Source: Bacillota bacterium
GTDB lineage: Bacteria > Bacillota > Bacilli > Alicyclobacillales > SLC66
Length of the DNA stretch: 17,827 bases
Reading direction: 5' to 3'
Assembly: GCA_021846145.1 (NCBI GenBank)
Contig: JAJZCJ010000030.1
Coordinates: 1-17,827, forward strand
The position numbers and the translations under genes were made by a program. Below are positions 7,768 through 14,188 of the stretch, piece by piece. A model generated the notes under the pieces. That model was not told the origin of the DNA and did no database searches. It was given only the letters and a program-made list of their open reading frames with translations. Position 1 is the first letter of the stretch. Each line of letters opens with the position of its first letter.

Positions 7768-8105
7768 TTATTTCGGTGGACTGCTTTTGTTTAACTTCTT
7801 GATAAGCCCCCGTTTGCGCAAGATATCCAAAACTCCAAACTTCCAAATATCTGACAACGTTGTTGTTGGCAATGATGAATCAACCATCACCATGACATCG
7901 CCACTAAAAATCGATACCCTCCATCAAACTCTGCTTGCCCTCGCATTCCACCATATTGTTCCTGCCAAACTTCCGTTTTCAAGTTCTCTTGCAAACGATT
8001 GACACACCTATCCACTACATCTGCAGTTACATTTGCTAATGGTGAAAGGTGCAGTAATTCAATGATTCGGTCAATTATTCGCGGGTCTGCACGCCTTGTC
8101 GCCAT
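7768..8105 (-). pseudogene. unrecognised gene with one frameshift
   Basis: An ATG at 8103-8105 opens a 72-residue frame (MATRRADPRIIDRIIELLH ...) that stops at 7887. The frame shifted by one base continues past this point with a protein-like tail (GDVMVMVDSSLP, then IWKFGVLDILRKRGL) and ends at 7768. Joined, they give about 110 residues: a helical N-terminal half with alternating charge and a short C-terminal domain. I do not recognise the family. There is no good ribosome binding site before the ATG. The simplest reading is a decayed gene with a 1-base indel around 7890-7915; two unrelated chance frames cannot be excluded. Confidence 0.35.
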
Positions 8106-8152
8106 ATAAGTTTTGCCGATGCTGTAGATTGATCATGGGTTTGCATCATCAA

Positions 8153-8308
8153 TTAGCGTAGTACCCCACCATGATAATGCAACGTATACACGATTTGATC
8201 CGCTTGCCTGATCGTTTCCGTCCCGTGAAAAGCATTAAAATGATCATTTTGATGATTCTCATAGTAATAACCCGTCTCCTGACCGACAAAATAGTCACCC
8301 CATTGAAA
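8153..8308 (-). pseudogene. DUF5680-like C-terminal fragment
   Basis: Directly after the MFS transporter stop codon, in the same frame, the minus strand is open for 51 codons and reads QWGDYFVGQETGYYYEN ... QIVYTLHYHGGVLR before a TAA at 8153-8155. The F-V-G-Q-E start and the aromatic-aromatic-x-G-G end resemble the DUF5680 domain of uncharacterised bacterial proteins. No start codon exists in this stretch, so it is a remnant rather than a gene. The match rests on memory of the family pattern. Confidence 0.4.
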
Positions 8309-9490
8309 TCACCATTCAGTACTCGTCTTGTACCATTTTGTTTTTCTAAACAAAATCATTACGAGCCATCCATTAACTAATAAAATCACGCCATTCAGTT
8401 CAAACGGTACCACATGACCATAAGAATCGTATAGCCATCCACCAATCAAAGGTCCCAACGATGCACCTAGACTGGAAGCAAATAAGTACCAGCCATACGC
8501 GGCACCTCGAATATCATTTCCAGCGATATCTGCTACCAATGCTTCCTCGGCTGGTGATGCCATTGCAATTCCAATAGATTCCAAAACCCATAACAAAGCA
8601 AGCACGGTAATACTCTCACTATGTGGAAGCCCTAAAGAAACGATACCTGAGCCTATTAATCCGATAACCATCGGTATGATTCTGCCATATTTATCACTAA
8701 AACTGCCTAATCGTGATGGCAATAATACATAGACCAGCGCCGCTGGAATATAGGCTGTTGCGAGAGTGCCTATATTTTCACTAAATCGATCTTGAAGATA
8801 AATCATCAGGATGGGACTTAACATGGATGTGGATAGAGCAGTGATAAAAACAACACTAAGTAATTTTCGAAAGTCTCTACTAATCACGCTGGTCTGTTGT
8901 GTATATTCCGCACCTAACTGCTTTTTCGTCTCAGGAATGTATCGATATGCTAACACCCCTGCGATCACCGATAAGATGGCAAATCCCTTAAATAACAAGT
9001 TCCATCCGCTCATCAACGCCATTTGACTTAGCAACACAAAACCGATAATCGCACCGTATAATGCCCCTCTGGAACTCGCTCCATCTACCGAGCCAATCGC
9101 TTCACCCCTTTTTTTCTGTTCCGTGATATCCATGGTAATGGAATACGCTGAAATCCACATAAAAGATGCGCCTACTGCCTGAACCACTCGACTGACATAC
9201 AAAAGAGCTAGACTCGTCGAATAAGAGAATAGAAGCATAGAGATCGCATAAATAAAGAAGGCGATAACCAAAAATTTCTTACGCCCAAAGCGATCCAGAC
9301 CTCTTCCCACGAATGGTCTGAATAGAATGGACACCACACTAAATACGGAGAATAATCCCCCAATCGCCATTGCATTACCGCCAATTGTTTTACTATAAAT
9401 AGGCAATATAAAGGGCATGATGCCAAATGCAAATGATCCCAGCATCACTGTTTTTAATAAGTCACTTTTAATTTGCGATCTACCTTCCAT
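8309..9490 (-). CDS. MFS transporter (drug efflux-like)
   Basis: A 393-residue major facilitator superfamily transporter with about twelve transmembrane helices. Motif A is clear in the loop between helices 2 and 3 (GRGLDRFGRKK), and the second half has the related loop SRLGSFSDKYGR. The RVVQAVGASFMW region corresponds to helix 4 of the drug:proton antiporter group. Length is normal for a 12-TMS member. ATG at 9488-9490 is preceded by AGGAGGT. It appears to be transcribed alone; the dinB gene lies 69 bases upstream on the same strand and could be cotranscribed. The substrate cannot be predicted. The stop is followed in frame by a DUF5680-like remnant. Confidence 0.92.
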   Translation of the reverse strand: MEGRSQIKSDLLKTVMLGSFAFGIMPFILPIYSKTIGGNAMAIGGLFSVFSVVSILFRPFVGRGLDRFGRKKFLVIAFFIYAISMLLFSYSTSLALLYVSRVVQAVGASFMWISAYSITMDITEQKKRGEAIGSVDGASSRGALYGAIIGFVLLSQMALMSGWNLLFKGFAILSVIAGVLAYRYIPETKKQLGAEYTQQTSVISRDFRKLLSVVFITALSTSMLSPILMIYLQDRFSENIGTLATAYIPAALVYVLLPSRLGSFSDKYGRIIPMVIGLIGSGIVSLGLPHSESITVLALLWVLESIGIAMASPAEEALVADIAGNDIRGAAYGWYLFASSLGASLGPLIGGWLYDSYGHVVPFELNGVILLVNGWLVMILFRKTKWYKTSTEW

Positions 9491-9559
9491 AGATACCTCC
9501 TGATAGACTGCATGTCTGTAGCTACGAACAGTGGTTGTCGAAAGTGTGGCAACCTTGTG

Positions 9560-10078
9560 TTATGGCAAATATTTCTCCTTGATTAGTTTCACATGATACA
9601 GCTCATGACCTGCTATAATGTAGGCCAAAGCTCTCACTGAAAAATGATGATCATTCACGATCCCTCTGCTCATCCACGCTTCTTCTTGCAAGCCGCGCAA
9701 TAACATTAACGTTGAGCGCCTTACCATGGTTAAATCTTCGAGCAAATCAGGCAATGGGCGCAATGCAAATCCAGCCGCTTGCACATAGAGATCTTGGTCA
9801 AAGCCAGCAAGCGGGGTCTGATCGCCCCTTACGAGGCGCAGTAATCGGTAACTCATGATGCGTTCCGTATCGGCAATGTGTCCGATTACTTCCTTCACGC
9901 TCCATTTTTCTGGCGCATATCGATAATTTGCCTGTGTCTCTGTGAGAAGAGAAAGCAAGGAATTGGTCGTCTCAAGTTGTTTGGCAAGGTGATCAACGAC
10001 ATTCCCTTCGGAAACAAGCGATATATACCGCTCGTAATCATCAGGATATTCCTCTTTTATCAATGAGAGATTCATCAT
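9560..10078 (-). CDS. DinB family protein (DinB/YfiT-like metalloenzyme)
   Basis: A 172-residue four-helix-bundle protein of the DinB superfamily, which includes damage-induced proteins and bacillithiol S-transferases of the BstA/YfiT type. The three metal-ligand His residues are visible: His67 (KEVIGHIADTE) and His158/His162 (IIAGHELYHVKLIKE). The region around WSVKEVIGHIADTERIMSYR is the strongest family signature. GGAGG precedes two consecutive ATG codons, and the second (10075) has the better spacing. The first 67 codons are duplicated as a broken copy at 6610-6811. Stress detoxification, with bacillithiol as thiol partner, is plausible but unproven. Confidence 0.9.
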   Translation of the reverse strand: MMNLSLIKEEYPDDYERYISLVSEGNVVDHLAKQLETTNSLLSLLTETQANYRYAPEKWSVKEVIGHIADTERIMSYRLLRLVRGDQTPLAGFDQDLYVQAAGFALRPLPDLLEDLTMVRRSTLMLLRGLQEEAWMSRGIVNDHHFSVRALAYIIAGHELYHVKLIKEKYLP

Positions 10079-10090
10079 TCCGCCTCCTTG

Positions 10091-10258
10091 TTATTTTTTT
10101 ATTTTATGGAATTTATAAATTCTATTTGTCACTGCCAAACACCGTCCGCATCCCAGGTGCTTGATACGGCACCTCGTAAACACTGTAAATAAGATCGCGA
10201 TGCCCTCAATCAGTGGCATCACGACCATGGTAACTGGTAATACGCCAGGGCGGACCAT
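10091..10258 (-). CDS. possible small membrane protein or frameshifted remnant
   Basis: A 55-codon frame starts at ATG 10256-10258 and ends at TAA 10091-10093. It has one hydrophobic segment (VLPVTMVVMPLIEGIAILF) followed by a basic, Cys-containing tail (CRIKHLGCGRC). No ribosome binding site is visible. A second frame, shifted by one base, continues from the middle with VYEVPYQAPGMRTVFGSDK and a stop at 10122, which looks equally protein-like, so this may be the tail of a decayed membrane protein. It lies between the broken merA and dinB. I do not recognise it. Confidence 0.25.
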   Translation of the reverse strand: MVRPGVLPVTMVVMPLIEGIAILFTVFTRCRIKHLGCGRCLAVTNRIYKFHKIKK

Positions 10259-10291
10259 TGTAAGTAATAAATTCCTATTTTCCTATTTTCT

Positions 10292-10321
10292 CTATCATAC
10301 ACGAACTACTTCTCACCCATC
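10292..10321 (-). promoter_or_regulatory. candidate promoter between merA and dinB
   Basis: On the minus strand TTGATG and TATGAT are spaced by about 18 bases in this stretch, ahead of the small frame at 10091-10258 and of dinB. The remaining part of the 330-base gap (10262-10409) holds no gene or terminator that I can see. Confidence 0.3.
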
Positions 10322-10409
10322 AAGCGGCGAAGTTCGCAACCTCCCTTCCCGCGTTTTCTGCACCTACCAGATGCCAGCGTTCAGTGGGCAAACACACCTG
10401 TCTTTTCCC

Positions 10410-11916
10410 TTATCCCGCGCAACAGGAAAGTTTAGACACATCCTTATCAAACGTCAACGTGGCCAGTTTGAACCCTTCTGCCATGGTGAGGTAGGGAGTC
10501 AGTGTTCCTTTCACATCCTCAATGGTCAGCCCAAATTTAATCGCCAACACCGCCGCATAGATGACGTCCCCCGCATGTTCCGCCACCACGTGAGCCCCAA
10601 TGATCTTTCGTGACTTGGCATCCGCAATGAGCTTAAATACCCCTGTCGTTTCCCGATTGACAATGGCTCGCGGCACAGCCTCCAGTGGTAGGATTGACGT
10701 GATGACTTCCACCCCTTGTTGCGTAGCTTGTGCTTCGGTAACGCCTACAGTAGCGATGCCAGGATTAGTAAACGTGACGCTTGGCACTACCGAAAGATCC
10801 ACCTTGCGATGCTCGTTTCCCAGCGCATTGGCGGCGGCCAAATTCCCTTCATACACCGCGACATATACGTAAAGTTGCCCCAATGTCACATCGCCTGCCG
10901 CGAAAATATTCGGGTTACTAGTCGCGAGAAAATCATCCACCCCAATTTCGCCGCGCTTGCCGACTTGCACATTTGCCTTTTCAAGCATAAGAGACGCTGT
11001 GTTCGGGGTACGACCTACTGCCACCAATAGAACATCTCCCGATATGACACGGGCATAACCATCTACCATTATCTGCACGCTTTTGATCCCGTTTGTTTCA
11101 CTTACCCGCTCATACGTTACCCCATGAAGAACGTCAATACCTTGTTGTCGCAGGACATTCGACATCATTTCTGACACCTCTGGTTCATCAGCGGGTAATA
11201 GTCGCTCGCTACGATGCATGAGCGTGACCCTCGCACCCAAATGGTGCATCATTTGTCCCAGTTCCAAAGCGATTGACCCCGAACCGATGACCACCAGGTG
11301 ATCAGGAACTTCCGTCCGTTCCAATAGTGATGTGCTGGTATCATAATAACTTTCCTTCAGCCCTGGAATGTCAGGAATATAAGGCGATGCCCCTGTCGCA
11401 ATCAGAAATTTTGAAGCCGTGATTTGCCATTCCCCCACTTGTATGGTTCTTTCGTCCACAAAATACGCATCCCCGCGAGTATGTAACCCCAACAATGGAT
11501 TCGTATTCGCCAAATGATAGATTTCACCCGCACGCAGCATCGCTTTGGAGGGAACACAGCCCACGTTCCACCATCGCAATTCGCGCCTGATAATTGGTGG
11601 CTTCAATAGCGGCAGAAAACGCGGCGGCACCCGAACCAATGATCACGAAATCATAATCCACGGGGTATTCAGGCGGCCCCATTGGCGGTTCCGCTGGTTC
11701 CTCCCACATATCAATACTCACGGGCACGTACCCTGCTTCCCGCACTTCTCGATATAGTGCATGAAGGCTGGTTGTTTCCCCTACGTGAAAAACAACTTCC
11801 CCGCGATGAAAATCAGCTTTACTCTGCATGGCACCCGCAGAAGTCAACGCCTTTTCCACGTGGTGTTCACATCCTGTACACGTCATCCCCTTGACTTTCA
11901 TTTTGAACTGAGTCAT
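10410..11916 (-). pseudogene. merA: mercuric reductase, broken by a small deletion
   Basis: MerA reduces Hg(II) to Hg(0) with NADPH and FAD. The 5' part (11916 to about 11560) encodes a heavy-metal-associated domain with KVKGMTCTGCEHH and the FAD-binding start [20 protein letters not shown]; the remainder, in another frame (about 11565 to 10410), encodes [11 protein letters not shown], the NADPH and FAD domains ([19 protein letters not shown]) and the C-terminal cysteine pair LSCCAG that hands Hg(II) to the active site. The join lacks the residues normally reading GTIGGTCV, so the first Cys of the CVNVGC redox pair is lost and the frame shifts. A second, in-frame gap of roughly 40 residues appears after GLHT (near 11478). 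The joined length is about 500 residues against about 560 in typical one-HMA MerA. It should not work as mercuric reductase. Confidence 0.88.
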
Positions 11917-11970
11917 GTCTTCGTCTCCCTCATCATGGCATTTACTACCATGTTTTCGATTCTCATCTCG

Positions 11971-12207
11971 TTACATGCGGGTACACTGGCTAATCTGTGC
12001 CGCATATTCTGCGACAATTTCCTTTACTAACTGCATCACCGTACGCACACGCTCATCTGCCACACGGTAGTATACATATTTTCCTGTTTGCCGCGAGGTC
12101 ACATACCCGCAAGACTTCAAACATGCCAAGTGGTTAGACACCTGCCCTTGGGTTACCCCCACTGTCTCGACTAACTCCCCCACTATTTTCCGATGATACT
12201 CACCCAA
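11971..12207 (-). pseudogene. CmtR-like ArsR/SmtB metal-sensing repressor, N-terminus lost
   Basis: The 78-residue frame carries the recognition helix and wing of an ArsR/SmtB repressor (VTQGQVSNHLACLKSCGYV, then GKYVYYRVADERV). Cys29, Cys33 and Cys75 reproduce the spacing (4 and about 41-42) of the Cd/Pb sensor CmtR (Cys57, Cys61, Cys102, from memory), so it is a thiolate-type heavy-metal sensor. About 35-40 residues expected before the helix-turn-helix (helices 1-2, ALADPTRLRIL region) are missing; the only available start is TTG and an in-frame TAA lies 27 bases upstream of it. It may be non-functional, although a short product from TTG 12205-12207 cannot be excluded. It lies 54 bases upstream of merA and was probably its regulator. 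Confidence 0.75.
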
Positions 12208-12235
12208 AACACTAGTATTTACGTTCCCATTTTAT

Positions 12236-12277
12236 CACTCGAGTGCTCGTTACATATTTAAATATATAGTTTGTCAA
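12236..12277 (-). promoter_or_regulatory. mer/cmtR promoter region with palindromic operators
   Basis: A perfect -35 box TTGACA (complement of 12272-12277) lies upstream of the regulator. Between it and the -10 region is the perfect 12-bp palindrome ATATTTAAATAT (12254-12265), and downstream the 10-bp palindrome CACTCGAGTG (12236-12245). The -10 is poor (TGTAAC at 17 bases). A repressor site between -35 and -10 fits ArsR-type control. The rest of the gap to 12415 shows no gene. Confidence 0.45.
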
Positions 12278-12415
12278 ATAGCATATTTGGGTCGCGTGAT
12301 TGCTTGAGGGTGCCAACGTGTGCCTTACAAAAGCGGATATTCCCTTTGACGAGAACCACCGTATTCATTCAATGCCGATAGGTCGCAATGTGCCCCTCCC
12401 CAAAATTGAACACAT

Positions 12416-12440
12416 AAAAAGCCCCTCAACCATGAGGGGC
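12416..12440 (-). terminator. intrinsic terminator of the secreted-protein operon
   Basis: GCCCCTCA and TGAGGGGC form a perfect 8-bp GC-rich stem with a 4-base loop (12421-12440), followed on the minus strand by five T. It lies 15 bases after the stop of the secreted-protein gene. Confidence 0.88.
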
Positions 12441-12455
12441 AGAACGATATTTACA

Positions 12456-13250
12456 CTATGCAGTGGGGGATGAGGTAGTACCTGATGTGCCTGATGTACC
12501 TGATGTACCTGATGTACCTGATGTACCTGATGATGTCGAACCACTACCATATACCGTCCCTGTGACTGTAGTCGTCAAGGATAGATTTGCGTTTTGTATC
12601 AATGCTTCAATCGTATTGATGGCATTTGTCAACGCGGAAGACTCCGCCTTCATGCGTGTTTGATTTGCTTGCAATACGGCAAGCGCCCGTGCGAGTCCCT
12701 TTTCCACGCCGCCTTTATTCGATGGAAACGGAATCGAGGATTGGGCAAGTTGGAGCGCTTTTTGTACCGAAGCTTCCATCGTTTTCAAGGAAGCAGCCAT
12801 AGCCGCATTCATCGGAATTTTTGCTAACGATGTAGCGAGCACATGAACCTCTTTCTTTAATAAATTTTCTTTTTTAACTAGCAATTGTTTGTCCTGTTGA
12901 TAGTTCTTCATCGATGCTTTTATCTTCTCATTATTTTTTTGCGCTTTTATTAGAGAAGGAATTGTCGCTGCCTTCGCTGTATTGGTCGTAACCATCGTAT
13001 TTACGGAGGCAGACACGGTAGCGATGTTTTTTGCAAAAACATTGTTGGGAAGGTGGGTTCCTTTGTCAACCGTGGAAGATTGGCCACCTAACCCTTTACC
13101 GCCTGCGGCACTTTGACCGCCCCCACTATGATGATGCGCCGAAGCATGACTATTTCCCGACGCCCCATGCCCAGATGCAAAGGCTGTAAACGGCGTGATA
13201 ACCAGCAATCCAACAGATACCGCCAAAAGAAATGCCATTCGCTGTTTCAT
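12456..13250 (-). CDS. secreted helical protein with a Gly-Thr-Ser repeat tail
   Basis: A protein of about 264 residues with no family that I recognise. Residues 1-26 form a Sec signal peptide (basic start, hydrophobic core LLAVSVGLLVITPF, cleavage near AFA-SG). Next comes a Gly/Ser/His-rich stretch (about 27-60; HASAHHHSGGG), then a long helical, Lys/Gln/Ala-rich middle (about 70-220) with coiled-coil character (NNEKIKASMKNYQQDKQLL, LLKKEVHVLATSLAKI), and a low-complexity tail of GTS repeats ending SSPTA. No lipobox, LPXTG or transmembrane anchor is seen, so it should be released or held non-covalently on the cell surface. The start is set by GGGGAG 5 bases before the second ATG (13248-13250); the ATG at 13251 is too close. 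It follows the 84-residue gene by about 30 bases and shares the c-di-GMP riboswitch leader and the terminator. A role in surface attachment or biofilm is inference from that control. Confidence 0.8.
   Translation of the reverse strand: MKQRMAFLLAVSVGLLVITPFTAFASGHGASGNSHASAHHHSGGGQSAAGGKGLGGQSSTVDKGTHLPNNVFAKNIATVSASVNTMVTTNTAKAATIPSLIKAQKNNEKIKASMKNYQQDKQLLVKKENLLKKEVHVLATSLAKIPMNAAMAASLKTMEASVQKALQLAQSSIPFPSNKGGVEKGLARALAVLQANQTRMKAESSALTNAINTIEALIQNANLSLTTTVTGTVYGSGSTSSGTSGTSGTSGTSGTSGTTSSPTA
12481..12534. repeat. 9-bp tandem repeat encoding Gly-Thr-Ser
   Basis: Six head-to-tail units of CCTGATGTA (the first ends in G, the last is degenerate), lying within the 3' end of the secreted-protein gene, where on the minus strand each unit encodes Gly-Thr-Ser. 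Because the unit is 9 bases, changes in copy number keep the frame and only lengthen or shorten the tail. Confidence 0.95.
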
Positions 13251-13281
13251 CATTACTCCCCTTTCTATCCTGTTCTTTGCG

Positions 13282-13536
13282 TTATGCCAGTTGATTAAAC
13301 AAGCTGTTAAGATTTGATTGGCTGGTCTGGCTAGTTGCTAACAAATTTGACAACGTATTCGCACCCGGAATGGCATAGTTAACTCCATCAATTAGTCTGG
13401 CCGTTGTGCCCGCTGTGTTACCAGTGATCATTTGCGCGGTACTCATCATAGGATACGCGCTGTTCGACAACTGCCCCCCATATTGAAGCATTTGTAAAAA
13501 ACTCTGATTCGGCGAGACTACGGATATACTCATCAT
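13282..13536 (-). CDS. small Ser/Thr/Asn/Gln-rich protein, first gene of a riboswitch operon
   Basis: An 84-residue protein that I do not recognise. It has no signal peptide or transmembrane helix; it is rich in Ser, Thr, Asn, Gln and Ala, poor in charge and contains almost no Lys (only two Arg/Asp residues near the middle, ARLIDGVNYAIPGANTL). The ends SPNQSFLQMLQYGGQL and QSNLNSLFNQLA look amphipathic. Such composition occurs in self-assembling or secreted-by-dedicated-route proteins, but that is speculation. Two ATG codons lie at 13531-13536 behind a weak GGGGGCG ribosome site. The gene starts about 30 bases after the c-di-GMP riboswitch U-tract, and the secreted-protein gene follows after about 30 bases, so it is cotranscribed and should respond to c-di-GMP. 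Confidence 0.65.
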   Translation of the reverse strand: MMSISVVSPNQSFLQMLQYGGQLSNSAYPMMSTAQMITGNTAGTTARLIDGVNYAIPGANTLSNLLATSQTSQSNLNSLFNQLA

Positions 13537-13567
13537 TTTCGCCCCCGCATTAGACTATTTCACGAAC

Positions 13568-13673
13568 AAAAAAACAAGCCCTTTCGGCGGTTCAGCCACC
13601 ATAGCCAATTCCTTGGCATTAGGTCTGTAACTTTGCGTCCCTGCCTTTCGACAGGTTTGCCATTATCGCTTTT
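13568..13673 (-). promoter_or_regulatory. c-di-GMP-I riboswitch (GEMM-I)
   Basis: Read on the minus strand, the leader has the conserved core of the class I c-di-GMP aptamer: GGCAAACC, then a P2 hairpin capped by the GAAA tetraloop (TGTC-GAAA-GGCA), GGGACGCAAAG, the tetraloop receptor side CCTAA, a second hairpin (TGCCAAGGAATTGGC), and the closing GGTGGCTGAACCGCC that replaces GGTAGCCGGGTTACC of well-studied examples. A possible P1 joins AAGC near 13670 to GCTT near 13576. A run of seven U (complement of 13568-13574) follows the aptamer directly, so the expression platform is probably a terminator. CCGCC can pair either within the aptamer or with the GGGC just before the U-run, which would favour read-through when ligand binds; that direction is inference. 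Confidence 0.9.
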
Positions 13674-13689
13674 CTTGTTAACTACATAG

Positions 13690-13718
13690 ATTATACACCA
13701 CATTTCACATGGTAACAA
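13690..13718 (-). promoter_or_regulatory. promoter of the riboswitch operon
   Basis: On the minus strand TTGTTA (13713-13718) and a perfect TATAAT (13690-13695) are spaced by exactly 17 bases. The predicted transcript start near 13683 lies about 10 bases before the aptamer, as expected for a riboswitch leader. Confidence 0.75.
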
Positions 13719-13737
13719 TATCACAAGCCAATTTTTA

Positions 13738-13750
13738 AATGATAATCATT
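13738..13750. promoter_or_regulatory. Fur-family-like palindrome
   Basis: AATGATAATCATT is a perfect 13-base palindrome around a central A and equals the core of the classical Fur box. It lies about 20 bases upstream of the -35 of the riboswitch operon, where a repressor would act weakly. Fur, PerR or Zur are all possible. Confidence 0.35.
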
Positions 13751-13773
13751 CAGGAAAAAAATAAACGAAAGAA

Positions 13774-13900
13774 GGTCAACTACTCCCACCTACAGAGGTG
13801 CGAGCTTGTATCTCCCCAGAAGTGCAAACGACTTTCGTCTCCTTCCTTAATTTAGGGATACTTCATAGGGTGGTTGACAACACCCCGGCCTCACAGGTCA
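13774..13900 (-). ncRNA. right end / omega-RNA-like region of an IS605/IS1341-type element
   Basis: Downstream of the tnpB fragment, the minus strand has the layout of the omega RNA (reRNA) region at the right end of IS605/IS1341 elements: about 100 bases of structured non-coding sequence and then a terminal hairpin. The hairpin is visible as CACCT/AGGTG with an outer CTC/GAG separated by a C-C mismatch and loop ACAG (13783-13804 on the plus strand), followed by AGTAGTTGACC at the proposed end (13774). In intact elements the bases just beyond this point act as the guide. Confidence 0.5.
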
Positions 13901-14110
13901 TGCCTGCGCGGCCACTGCCACCAGGTACTCGATTCCCTTTCGGTGCAGATTCATTCCACCAATTCGGTCATCATTTGACAGATAATGGCAGTTATTACAC
14001 TCAAAACGATGATGATCATAATACTTGTCCAAGTATTGAACGTGTTCATTCACGTATTTCAATAGCACGAGAAACATTTCGAATTGATACCATTTTGTGT
14101 AAAAACGTGT
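13898..14110 (-). pseudogene. tnpB: C-terminal fragment of a TnpB-like RNA-guided nuclease
   Basis: The minus strand is open from 14110 to a TGA at 13898-13900. The last part reads FECNNCHYLSNDDRIGGMNL followed by HRKGIEYLVAVAAQA, which is the second CxxC knuckle of the zinc finger, the last RuvC acidic residue region (S-N-D-D-R-x-G-x-M-N) and the tail of a TnpB. The first CxxC and all earlier RuvC motifs are absent or scrambled by frameshifts and stops upstream of 14010. No tnpA is present. The fragment is wedged between the riboswitch promoter and bioB. Confidence 0.6.
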
Positions 14111-14188
14111 TTAGTGGCAGTATATTTCGTAGACTTAAGGATTCTGAGAGTGGCCATGGAACCTTCGTTGCATTTGCGAAAAACCAAC

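Noticed and set aside
7787..8002. 71-codon plus-strand frame in the graveyard region
   Set aside because: No ribosome site, and the opposite strand has better protein-like frames.
10161..10613. 150-codon plus-strand open frame
   Set aside because: It runs antisense into the merA 3' end, has no ribosome site, and the composition is that of a complement frame.
10600..11030. plus-strand open frames opposite merA
   Set aside because: They are shadows of the merA coding sequence, which has clear conserved motifs on the minus strand.
12481..12534. CRISPR-like repeat array
   Set aside because: The units are 9 bases with no spacers and lie within a coding frame as Gly-Thr-Ser codons.
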